From Actinomyces sp. (GTDB taxonomy: Bacteria; Actinomycetota; Acidimicrobiia; Acidimicrobiales; Aldehydirespiratoraceae): 5,729 nt of DNA. The stretch is taken from NCBI GenBank assembly GCA_003697065.1, contig RFFY01000580.1:1-5729 (forward strand). Direction: 5' to 3'. Below, piece after piece: positions 1 to 5,082 of this stretch. The position numbers and the translations under genes were made by a program. The notes beneath the pieces were generated by a model, which was not told the DNA's origin, did no database searches, and was given only the letters and a program-made list of their open reading frames with translations. How positions within the stretch are numbered: position 1 is the stretch's first letter; each line of letters starts with the position of its first letter.

Positions 1-1263
1 ACTGGTTGCGTCCGCGGGGGTGGCGGGCCGTAGCACGATGCCCGCGGCGGCCACCAGGGCGAGTGCCGGCACGAGCGCCATGGCCACGGTGAGCCGTCCC
101 GCTCCCGCGGACCCCGACGCCAGGCGCCGATGGCGCCGAACGGGCCGCTCGAGGAGGTGGTACGAGGCGGCGGCCAGGGCCACCGAGGCCCCCACCGCCG
201 CCAGCGAGGCGGCGGTACCGGGGTCGGGCTCGGCGTGACGGACGGCGACGAGCACGGGCCAGTGCCACAGGTAGATGCCGTAGCTGATCGTCCCCACCGC
301 CACCAGGGGACGCCACGCCAGCACCCGGGCCCCCGGGACGTCGGCCGCCAGCGCCACCACCAGCAGTCCGCTCGCGACGGCGACGGCCACCGCCCCGCCC
401 CGGTAGTAGGCCGCGCCCCGGTCGTCGGCGCCGAGGAAGGCGGCGGCGAGGACCAGACCCGTCCCGGCCACGACCACCCCACCGACCCGTCGGGCCACCG
501 GGAGGCGGAGGGCGGCGATCCGGTCGGGGTGGGCGACACGGGCCAGGGGGGCGGCGGCGGCCAGGGCCGCTCCGATCAGGGGCTCGAGGATGCGGCTGTC
601 GGTCCCGAAGTAGGCCCGGCTGGGATCGGCGGCGTCGAAGGTGGCGGCGAGAACGACGGCCGAGATTCCCGCCGCCACGAGGGCGACGACGCCCACCGCC
701 CGGCGCCCCCACCGCGCCACCACCACCACGGTGAGGGGCCACACCAGGTAGAACTGCTCCTCCACCGCCAGCGACCAGGCGTGGCGCAGGGGTGACGGCA
801 CGACGAAGGCGCCGAAGTAGGACTCGCCGGTCGCCACGAGCTGCCAGTTGGTCAGGTAGGTGCACGTCGACCACACCTGCTCCCGCAGGCGGTCCAGCTC
901 GGCCCCCTCCAGAACCAGCGCGCCCCACACCACGCTGGCGGCGACCACCACGAACAGGGCGGGCAGGAGGCGCCGGACCCGCCGCCGCACGAACGCCGCC
1001 AGGTCGATGCGCCCCGTCCGCCGGTGCTCGGCGAGCAGCAGGCTGGTGATCAGGTAGCCCGACAGGACGAAGAAGACGTCGACACCGAGGAAACCGCCCG
1101 GGACGAGATCCGGGCGGACGTGGTAGGCCACGACCGCGGCCACGGCGACACCACGCAGCCCGTCGAGGGCCGCCACGTGGGGCGCGCCGCCGGCGTCGGT
1201 CGACCCGACGGAGGCGACCGCCGACACCGGCGCCGTCCGGGACACGGTGACCGAGGCGGTCAT
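1..1263 (-). CDS. AT3-family membrane acyltransferase (OafA/YrhL-like), 3' end cut off by window edge
   Basis: Integral membrane acyltransferase of the acyl_transf_3 family, which moves acetyl or other acyl groups from the cytoplasmic side onto cell-surface glycans, lipids or antibiotics; the substrate here cannot be told. The 421 codons are open to the window edge. Family marks are clear: LDGLRG at residues 33-38, with Arg37 and His48 forming the family's R-X10-H motif in the first membrane helix; GGFLGVDVFFVLSGYLIT at about 56-73; HAWSLAVEEQFYLVWP at 161-176; a YFGTDSR segment at 219-225; and SYGIYLWHWPVLV at 327-339. Hydrophobic helices alternate with Arg-rich loops to about residue 410. 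After the last helix comes a Pro/Ala/Thr-rich stretch, as in proteins that continue into an extracytoplasmic SGNH domain, but that part is not in the window. Start is the ATG eight bases after the aceK stop; a GTG one codon earlier is possible. No strong Shine-Dalgarno is seen, and the tight spacing suggests co-transcription with aceK. Confidence 0.93.
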   Translation of the reverse strand, partial: MTASVTVSRTAPVSAVASVGSTDAGGAPHVAALDGLRGVAVAAVVAYHVRPDLVPGGFLGVDVFFVLSGYLITSLLLAEHRRTGRIDLAAFVRRRVRRLLPALFVVVAASVVWGALVLEGAELDRLREQVWSTCTYLTNWQLVATGESYFGAFVVPSPLRHAWSLAVEEQFYLVWPLTVVVVARWGRRAVGVVALVAAGISAVVLAATFDAADPSRAYFGTDSRILEPLIGAALAAAAPLARVAHPDRIAALRLPVARRVGGVVVAGTGLVLAAAFLGADDRGAAYYRGGAVAVAVASGLLVVALAADVPGARVLAWRPLVAVGTISYGIYLWHWPVLVAVRHAEPDPGTAASLAAVGASVALAAASYHLLERPVRRHRRLASGSAGAGRLTVAMALVPALALVAAAGIVLRPATPADATS

Positions 1264-1271
1264 CACCGCCG

Positions 1272-3026
1272 TCAGTCGAGATCGAAGCGGACGTCGGGCG
1301 GATAGGGGAAGAAGTCGGGTAGCTCCCCGTCGGCGTGCTGACGCTGCATGGCCTGCCAGAACTCCACCGTCATGATGTCGCTGTGGTACTGCTCGAAGAC
1401 CTCGGCCACGACCGTGGGGGAGCGCAGGTAGGTCCGGAACTCCTCGGGGAAGACGTCGTCGGGCTCGACCGGGAACCAGGGCTGGTCGCTGATCTCGTCG
1501 TCGTAGTCGCGGGGGGGCGGGAGGCGCCGGAAGCGGACGTCGGACAACAAGGCGAGCTCGTCGTAGTCGTAGAAGACGACACTGCCGTGCCGGGTCACAC
1601 CGAAGTTCTTGGGGAACAGGTCGCCGGGGAAGATGTTGGCGGCAGCGAGATCCTTGATGGCGAAGCCGTAGTCGATGGCCGCCGCTCGCGCCCGCTCGGG
1701 ACCCATCTCCCTCAGGTAGAGGTCGAGGGGATAGACCCGACGTTCGGTGTAGACGTGGTGCAACACGACCCGCTCGTCGGTGATGGTGACGTTGCGGGTG
1801 CAGTCGTGGCGGAGCTCGTCGAGGAGGTCCTCGTCGAAACGGTCGCGGTCGAAGCTGAGGTTCTCGAACTCCTGGGCGTCGACGAGACGCCCCACCCGGT
1901 CGTGATCGAAGACCAGCTTGTAACGCCTCTTCACCTCCTCGGGGGTGGTGCGCTTGGTGGGGGCGAAGCGGTCCTTGATGATCTTGAACACCACGTCGAA
2001 GGAGGGGAGGGTGAACACCGCCATCACCATCCCCCGCGCCCCGCGGGCCCGCTCGAAGCGGGTGTTCGAGTGCTCCATGTGGCGGTACAGGGCCCGGAAG
2101 AGGTTGGTCTTGCCGTGCTGGCTGTACCCGATCGAGGTGTACAGCTCGGCCACGGGTTTCACCGGCAGGAGGGACTTGAGGAAGCCGACCACCGCCGCCG
2201 GACGTCGGCACAGGACGTGGAAGTAGGAGCGGGTGTAGCCGAACAGGCGGCTGGCGTCGGATTCCGACAACAGCACGGCGTCGACGTGCACCCCGTCGGG
2301 GCGGGCCTGGAAGGGGATGATCATCGGCGCCACGCGGTTCAGCCAGCGCAGACGGCCGACGAGGTAGGCCCCCTTGTTGCGGTAGAAGACGGGGCGCAGC
2401 ACCTCGATGGCGTCGAGCCCGTCCCAGACCCCCTCGAGGGAGCGTTCGATGCGCTCGCCCACGCGGTGGGCGTCGCGGTCGGGGAAGGCCAGATGGTCCC
2501 CGAGGGGCGAGTGCTCGAGGATCTCGCGCACACACCCGGCCACCGACCCCTCGACGGGGAAGGTGCGGTATTCGCCCCGGGTGCCGTCGTCGGCAGGCAG
2601 GGCGGTCGGTCCCAGCCACAGGAACTCGAGTTCGGTGTCGATGCCGACGATGCCGAACAGGCGGCGGGTGACCGAGTTGTAGAAGGTCTCGGCGAGCTCG
2701 AGGTCCATCCGGCGGGCCACCAGTGAGACATAGCGGCGGCGGGCCGTCACCCAGCAGCGCCGGGCGGCGAGAGGGTCGTCGGGAAGGAGGGGTGCGGCGG
2801 CGTCGACGGTGGCGAGCACCGCCGCCGTGTGCAGACCGAGGCGCTCGGTGGCGTCGATCTGGTGGGCCCGCCAGTCGCGGGCCAGGAAACGCCCGGCCGC
2901 CCGGTGGGTGATCTCGAGGAAGCGGTCGTGGTAGTCGACGAAGGCGTCGTGGAGGAGCTGGGCGAAGCGGGTCGCCAGGAGATCCTCGTCGGGTCGGGGA
3001 CCGGCGAGGGCGGGTTCAGTCGCCAT
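1272..3026 (-). CDS. aceK: Isocitrate dehydrogenase kinase/phosphatase AceK
   Basis: Bifunctional enzyme that phosphorylates (inactivates) and dephosphorylates NADP isocitrate dehydrogenase, steering isocitrate between the TCA cycle and the glyoxylate bypass. The 584 aa match the family length (E. coli 578 aa). The N-terminal regulatory half covers about residues 1-325 and the kinase-like half 326-584. GMVMAVFTLPS (332-342) precedes VFKIIKD, whose Lys348 corresponds to ATP-binding Lys336 of E. coli. ANIFPGDLFPKNFGV (464-477) supplies Asp469 and Asn474 (E. coli 457 and 462), and FYDYDE (485-490) supplies Asp487 and Asp489 (475 and 477). The +12 offset is constant, and DHDRVGRLVDAQEFEN (374-389) is also typical. 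The ATG at 3026 gives the family-length protein, although the frame stays open upstream through gntR. The start lies inside the gntR end (11-nt overlap, no good Shine-Dalgarno), suggesting translational coupling. Oddities: no aceA or aceB beside it, and a high-GC actinobacterial-looking host although the family is best known from Proteobacteria. Confidence 0.97.
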   Translation of the reverse strand: MATEPALAGPRPDEDLLATRFAQLLHDAFVDYHDRFLEITHRAAGRFLARDWRAHQIDATERLGLHTAAVLATVDAAAPLLPDDPLAARRCWVTARRRYVSLVARRMDLELAETFYNSVTRRLFGIVGIDTELEFLWLGPTALPADDGTRGEYRTFPVEGSVAGCVREILEHSPLGDHLAFPDRDAHRVGERIERSLEGVWDGLDAIEVLRPVFYRNKGAYLVGRLRWLNRVAPMIIPFQARPDGVHVDAVLLSESDASRLFGYTRSYFHVLCRRPAAVVGFLKSLLPVKPVAELYTSIGYSQHGKTNLFRALYRHMEHSNTRFERARGARGMVMAVFTLPSFDVVFKIIKDRFAPTKRTTPEEVKRRYKLVFDHDRVGRLVDAQEFENLSFDRDRFDEDLLDELRHDCTRNVTITDERVVLHHVYTERRVYPLDLYLREMGPERARAAAIDYGFAIKDLAAANIFPGDLFPKNFGVTRHGSVVFYDYDELALLSDVRFRRLPPPRDYDDEISDQPWFPVEPDDVFPEEFRTYLRSPTVVAEVFEQYHSDIMTVEFWQAMQRQHADGELPDFFPYPPDVRFDLD

Positions 3027-3780
3027 CGCCGACCCGGCGGAAGCGGAGCTCACCCCGGTTGGCCGCCGACCAGTCGGCCACGAAGCGGAAGCGATCGCCG
3101 CGGATGACGGTGACCCGCCACTCGACGGGTCGGTCACCGCAGGCTCCCAGGCGCTGGAGGGAGAAGGCGGCGACACCGTCGGGCAGGCCGAGCAGTTCGC
3201 GCTCGCGGGCCGAGGGCACGATCGGCGCGATGCGTTCCCAACCCTGGTCGGGTCGGCACCCGCAGCGGCGCTCGAGCTCGTCGTACAGGGCCGTGTGTCC
3301 CCAGTCGGCGTCGAGGAGGGGACGGGCGATCTCGGCGGGCAGCCAGGCGCAGTCGATGGCGAGGGGCTCGCCGTCGGCACTGCGGAGCCGCTCGAGGCGC
3401 ACCAGGGGAGCGTCCGGGTCGAGCCCGAGGCGACCGGCAGCCTCGGCGTCGGTGACGACCTCGAGGGCCAGAACCTGGGAGGTCTGGGCCGAGCCGGCCG
3501 CCTCGATCTGCTGGAAGAGGCTGTAGAGGGCTCCGAGGCGCTGCTCGAACTCGACGCGGTCGACCACCGTTCCCCGGCCCCGCTCGCGCTTGAGCACCCC
3601 GTCACGGTTGAGCGCCCGGATCGCCTCACGGACGGTGTGGCGGCTGACCCCGTAGGCGGCGGTGAGTTCGTGGTCGGTCGGGAAGCGCTCGTCGAACTCA
3701 CCGGCCAGGAGACGCCGGCGCAGGTCGGCTTCGAGCTGGGCCCACAGGGGGACGTCGCTCGAACGGTCGAGTGACGACAC
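3016..3780 (-). CDS. GntR-family transcriptional regulator, HutC subfamily (winged HTH + UTRA)
   Basis: Cytoplasmic DNA-binding regulator. From the chosen start it has 254 aa. A winged helix-turn-helix spans about residues 11-77: PLWAQLEADLRRRLLAGEF, then FPTDHELTAAYGVSRHTVREAIRAL with the recognition helix at about 45-57, then a wing ending RERGRGTVV. A UTRA effector domain follows at about 94-240 (LERLRSADGEPLAIDCAWLP, then ALYDELERRCG). UTRA domains of HutC-type proteins bind small acids, sugar phosphates or acyl groups; the ligand is unknown here. Start: the GTG at 3780 has AGGAG (3787-3791) six bases upstream. A GTG at 3813 (265 aa) is an alternative that could be leaderless, because a TAGGGT box ends eight bases before it. 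The gene is first in the unit and overlaps aceK by 11 nt, so aceK and its own promoter are the natural targets (inference). This regulator type replaces the IclR repressor of the enterobacterial aceBAK operon. Confidence 0.93.
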   Translation of the reverse strand: MSSLDRSSDVPLWAQLEADLRRRLLAGEFDERFPTDHELTAAYGVSRHTVREAIRALNRDGVLKRERGRGTVVDRVEFEQRLGALYSLFQQIEAAGSAQTSQVLALEVVTDAEAAGRLGLDPDAPLVRLERLRSADGEPLAIDCAWLPAEIARPLLDADWGHTALYDELERRCGCRPDQGWERIAPIVPSARERELLGLPDGVAAFSLQRLGACGDRPVEWRVTVIRGDRFRFVADWSAANRGELRFRRVGDGD

Positions 3781-3786
3781 CCGCGA

Positions 3787-3791
3787 CTCCT
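3787..3791 (-). promoter_or_regulatory. Ribosome binding site deciding the gntR start
   Basis: AGGAG on the minus strand, six bases before the GTG at 3780. It is the best Shine-Dalgarno match near either candidate start and is why the shorter protein is preferred. The upstream GTG at 3813 has only a weak AGGG-like match. Confidence 0.5.
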
Positions 3792-3821
3792 GCCCCCGGT
3801 CGGTGTCCTCCACGCCCGTTG

Positions 3822-3827
3822 ACCCTA
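3822..3827 (-). promoter_or_regulatory. Candidate -10 box for the gntR-aceK-acyltransferase unit
   Basis: TAGGGT on the minus strand fits the actinobacterial TANNNT -10 pattern. It predicts transcription starting near 3813-3816, which either makes the GTG at 3813 leaderless or gives a leader of about 35 nt before the GTG at 3780. No convincing -35 box is seen at 16-18 bp spacing. A short GACC-N5-GGTC inverted repeat (3821-3833) overlaps it. Confidence 0.4.
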
Positions 3828-3854
3828 CCGGTCCCGGCCCGCCGGCGAGACCTC

Positions 3855-3868
3855 CGCACTAGGGTGCG
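3855..3868. promoter_or_regulatory. Inverted repeat over the rightward -10 box, possible operator
   Basis: CGCAC-N4-GTGCG, a perfect 5-bp inverted repeat with a 4-base centre, lies exactly over the TAGGGT box of the rightward gene. A dimeric regulator bound here would block that promoter. The neighbouring GntR protein is the obvious candidate, but the half-sites do not match a GntR consensus I can name, and a 5-bp repeat can occur by chance in DNA this GC-rich. Confidence 0.3.
3860..3865 (+). promoter_or_regulatory. Candidate -10 box for the SnoaL-like gene
   Basis: TAGGGT on the plus strand, identical to and facing away from the box at 3822-3827. It predicts a start near 3872 and a leader of about 26 nt containing the Shine-Dalgarno. 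The -35 region is not recognisable. Confidence 0.45.
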
Positions 3869-3886
3869 CGCCGGTCGCCGTGAACC

Positions 3887-3895
3887 GAGGAGGAG
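3887..3895 (+). promoter_or_regulatory. Strong ribosome binding site of the SnoaL-like gene
   Basis: GAGGAGGAG ends two bases before the GTG at 3898, with its AGGAGG core four bases away. This selects 3898 over the in-frame GTG at 3880, which lies upstream of the site and has no comparable signal. Confidence 0.7.
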
Positions 3896-3897
3896 CC

Positions 3898-4356
3898 GTG
3901 CCCGCACCCCTGACGCCCGCCGACCGGTGGGCGCTCACCGATCTCGTCTTGTCCTACGCCCTGGCGGTCGATACCGGCGACCTCGACCGGCTCCGTTCGG
4001 TCTTCACCGACGACGGCGAGCTGCACACCCCCTGGGGCACCCGGGTGGGTGTCGACGAGATCATCGGCGCCATGGCGGCACTGGAGCGCCACCGGGCGAC
4101 CCATCATCTGTGCAGCCCGCCCCTGGCCGAGGCCACGGCCCGCGGCGCCCGGGCCCGGACCTGGTGCCAGGCCCGACACCTCGGCGCGGGTGATTCGCCG
4201 CGCGATCTGCTCATGAGCATCCGCTACGACGACGAGATGGTCCGGGTGGGCGGCGAGTGGCGTATCCGCCGGCGCCGCCTCGAGTTGGCGTGGAGCGCTC
4301 AGGTGGCCCTGGACGAGGTATCGGTGCCCGAGGTGTCGGTGCCCGACTCCTCCTGA
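3898..4356 (+). CDS. SnoaL-like / NTF2-fold protein (SnoaL_4 type)
   Basis: Small protein of 152 aa with the alpha+beta cone (NTF2) fold pattern. Residues 9-36 (DRWALTDLVLSYALAVDTGDLDRLRSVF) are the typical N-terminal helices. TDDGELHTPWGTRVGVDEI (37-55) is the first strand and helix start, His69-His70 fall in the usual pocket-lining strand, and MSIRYDDEMVRVGGEWRIRRRRLEL (106-130) is the final sheet. Such proteins act as cyclases, isomerases or dehydratases, or as ligand binders without catalysis. No specific reaction can be assigned, because the pocket residues are not diagnostic without a structure. The gene diverges from gntR across a short shared control region, so it may be regulated by GntR. 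The last residues, DEVSVPEVSVPDSS, are a low-complexity tail encoded by a 15-bp tandem duplication, and the last 58 nt overlap the convergent chorismate mutase gene. Confidence 0.87.
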   Translation: MPAPLTPADRWALTDLVLSYALAVDTGDLDRLRSVFTDDGELHTPWGTRVGVDEIIGAMAALERHRATHHLCSPPLAEATARGARARTWCQARHLGAGDSPRDLLMSIRYDDEMVRVGGEWRIRRRRLELAWSAQVALDEVSVPEVSVPDSS

Positions 4357-4688
4357 TCGGCCAGACGCTCGTGATGGCGGATCACCTCGGCGATCACGAA
4401 GCGCAGGAACTTCTCGCTGAAGGCCGGGTCGAGGTCGGCGTCGGCGGCGAGGCGCCGCAGGCGGGCGATCTGGATCTGTTCGCGGGCCGGATCGGCGGGG
4501 GGCAGACCGACCCGGGCCTTGTACCGCCCCACCTTCTGGGTGATGCGGAAGCGTTCGGCCAGCAGGTGCACGAGAGCGGCGTCGATGTTGTCGATGCTGC
4601 GCCGGTAGTCGGCGAGAACCTCGTCGGCTCCGTCCCCGGCGGCGTCCGGGTCGTCGGCGGTCACCTCGTCGGCGGTCACGGCGGGCAC
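4299..4688 (-). CDS. Monofunctional chorismate mutase, AroQ class
   Basis: Converts chorismate to prephenate for phenylalanine and tyrosine synthesis; an all-helical cytoplasmic protein, probably dimeric. The 129 aa contain a core at about residues 23-112. Counted against E. coli P-protein mutase with a constant +18 offset, active-site residues are kept: Arg29 (Arg11), Arg46 in AERFRIT (Arg28), Lys57 in VGRYKA (Lys39), and Asp66, Arg69 and Glu70 in DPARE (Asp48, Arg51, Glu52). The position of Gln88 is His106 in EVIRHHE, and Ser84 is replaced by Val102. The sequence resembles the short stand-alone mutases of alphaproteobacteria and some actinobacteria rather than the Mycobacterium Rv0948c type. 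The start is uncertain: GTG at 4688 is used, but GTG at 4679 sits seven bases after a TAGCGT box and could be a leaderless start. Both ends carry 15-bp tandem duplications (VTADE-VTADD and GTDTS-GTDTS), and the 3' end overlaps the SnoaL-like gene. Confidence 0.9.
   Translation of the reverse strand: MPAVTADEVTADDPDAAGDGADEVLADYRRSIDNIDAALVHLLAERFRITQKVGRYKARVGLPPADPAREQIQIARLRRLAADADLDPAFSEKFLRFVIAEVIRHHERLADQEESGTDTSGTDTSSRAT
4314..4343. repeat. 15-bp tandem duplication inside the convergent gene overlap
   Basis: Two direct copies (4314-4328 and 4329-4343) match at 14 of 15 bases, differing only at 4320/4335, and a 3-base start of a third copy follows. As the unit is a multiple of three, it is read in frame on both strands: as EVSVP repeats in the SnoaL-like tail and as GTDTS repeats in the chorismate mutase tail. 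Confidence 0.85.
4650..4679. repeat. 15-bp tandem duplication at the chorismate mutase 5' end
   Basis: Two direct copies (4650-4664 and 4665-4679) match at 14 of 15 bases, the only difference being 4650/4665. On the minus strand each begins with GTG, giving VTADE then VTADD, so two equivalent in-frame start codons lie 15 bases apart before the conserved core. Confidence 0.8.
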
Positions 4689-4692
4689 GCTA
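4687..4692 (-). promoter_or_regulatory. Candidate -10 box for chorismate mutase
   Basis: TAGCGT on the minus strand fits TANNNT and is followed by seven bases and then GTG (4679-4677). This is the spacing of a leaderless transcript. The box overlaps the longer candidate start at 4688, so the two start models exclude each other. No -35 box is recognised. Confidence 0.33.
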
Positions 4693-4740
4693 GCGGAGGC
4701 GACCCGACACGGGCAGCTCGCCGGAGCCGGGAGACCGCGC

Positions 4741-4788
4741 CGGGCGGGGCCCGGACGCGCCCGGGCCCCGCCCGAGGGCGGGGCCCGG
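4741..4788 (-). terminator. GC-rich triple-repeat hairpin region after tRNA-Val
   Basis: The 13-base word GGGCGGGGCCCGG occurs at 4742-4754 and 4776-4788, and its exact reverse complement at 4761-4773. The middle copy can pair with either neighbour: a 14-bp perfect stem (4741-4754 with 4761-4774, 6-base loop), or about 12 bp with 4776-4788 around a very tight loop. It starts seven bases beyond the 3' end of tRNA-Val and separates it from the chorismate mutase start. There is no T-tract, as is common for actinobacterial terminators. A terminator role is inferred from position and stem strength. Confidence 0.6.
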
Positions 4789-4794
4789 TCCCGG

Positions 4795-4868
4795 TGGGCC
4801 GTGAGGGATTCGAACCCCCGACCCCTTGCGCGTCATGCAAGTGCTCTAGCCAACTGAGCTAACGGCCC
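4795..4868 (-). tRNA. tRNA-Val (anticodon GAC)
   Basis: A 74-nt cloverleaf. The acceptor stem GGGCCGT/ACGGCCC pairs perfectly; the D-arm is GCTC-AGTTGGCTA-GAGC; the anticodon stem CTTGC/GCAAG encloses the loop ATGACGC with T33 and anticodon GAC; the variable region is GGGTC; and the T-arm is GGGGG-TTCGAAT-CCCTC with one G-U pair. The discriminator is A, followed by CCG, so the CCA tail is not encoded. GAC reads the Val codons GUC and GUU. Loop positions 32 (A), 37 (G) and 38 (C) are less usual. It has its own -10-like box just upstream and a GC hairpin just downstream. Confidence 0.95.
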
Positions 4869-4878
4869 GGGGACCGCG

Positions 4879-4884
4879 AATCTA
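4879..4884 (-). promoter_or_regulatory. Candidate -10 box of tRNA-Val
   Basis: TAGATT on the minus strand ends ten bases before the mature tRNA 5' end, so transcription would begin only a few bases upstream of the tRNA. The -35 region is weak. The box lies between the stem-loop after tRNA-Cys and tRNA-Val, suggesting separate transcription. Confidence 0.5.
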
Positions 4885-4913
4885 GCAGGATCGGACGCGG
4901 CTACCACGGCCCG

Positions 4914-4946
4914 CCGGGGTCGTCGACACGCAGCCGACGACCCCGG
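4914..4946 (-). terminator. 12-bp stem-loop after tRNA-Cys
   Basis: CCGGGGTCGTCG (4914-4925) and its exact complement CGACGACCCCGG (4935-4946) form a perfect 12-bp stem with a 9-base loop. It begins 12 bases beyond the tRNA-Cys 3' end in the direction of transcription and before the tRNA-Val promoter. No T-tract follows. The position points to a terminator for tRNA-Cys. Confidence 0.65.
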
Positions 4947-4958
4947 GGGGTGGTGACG

Positions 4959-5033
4959 AGCGCCGGGCGGGATTTGAACCCGCGGCTTTACGGCTTTGCA
5001 GGCCGTTCCCTTGGTCCGCTCGGGCACCGGCGC
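4959..5033 (-). tRNA. tRNA-Cys (anticodon GCA)
   Basis: A 75-nt cloverleaf. The acceptor GCGCCGG/CCGGCGC pairs perfectly. The D-arm has a 3-bp CCC/GGG stem with loop GAGCGGACCAA, and the anticodon stem ACGGC/GCCGT encloses the loop CTGCAAA with anticodon GCA. The variable region is AAAGCC and the T-arm is GCGGG-TTCAAAT-CCCGC. The discriminator is U (T73), the usual cysteine identity base. CCA is not encoded. It lies 90 bp upstream of tRNA-Val on the same strand. Confidence 0.96.
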
Positions 5034-5043
5034 CGGTGTCGTC

Positions 5044-5049
5044 AGCGTA
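5044..5049 (-). promoter_or_regulatory. Candidate -10 box of tRNA-Cys
   Basis: TACGCT on the minus strand fits TANNNT and ends ten bases before the mature tRNA 5' end, the same geometry as the box before tRNA-Val. It lies in the 49-bp gap shared with the divergent hydrolase gene. No clear -35 box. Confidence 0.42.
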
Positions 5050-5082
5050 GCGGGGGCGGGACCGGGGTGGGATCATCGGAGG

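Noticed and set aside
130..795. Plus-strand open frame opposite the acyltransferase
   Set aside because: It is low-complexity Gly/His/Arg/Pro sequence and overlaps well-supported membrane acyltransferase motifs on the other strand.
1335..2726. Long plus-strand open frame of 463 codons opposite aceK
   Set aside because: It is the antisense shadow of aceK in GC-rich DNA. The product is Val/Gly/His/Glu-rich with no domain pattern, while the other strand encodes a complete enzyme.
3027..3701. In-frame upstream extension of aceK giving an 809-aa protein
   Set aside because: The extra 225 residues are Ser/Arg/Pro-rich shadow sequence opposite the frame of a clear GntR regulator. From the ATG at 3026 the protein already matches the AceK family length.
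3295..3774. Plus-strand open frame opposite gntR
   Set aside because: It is a shadow frame. The minus strand shows an unmistakable winged helix and UTRA domain.
3880..3897. Upstream GTG start for the SnoaL-like gene
   Set aside because: It would place the strong GAGGAGGAG site inside the coding region; the GTG at 3898 is correctly spaced from it.
4314..4343. Start of a CRISPR-like or VNTR array
   Set aside because: There are only two full 15-bp copies, with no spacers, inside coding sequence.
4795..5033. Phage or island attachment site at the tRNA genes
   Set aside because: No integrase gene and no direct repeat of a tRNA 3' end is seen in the window.
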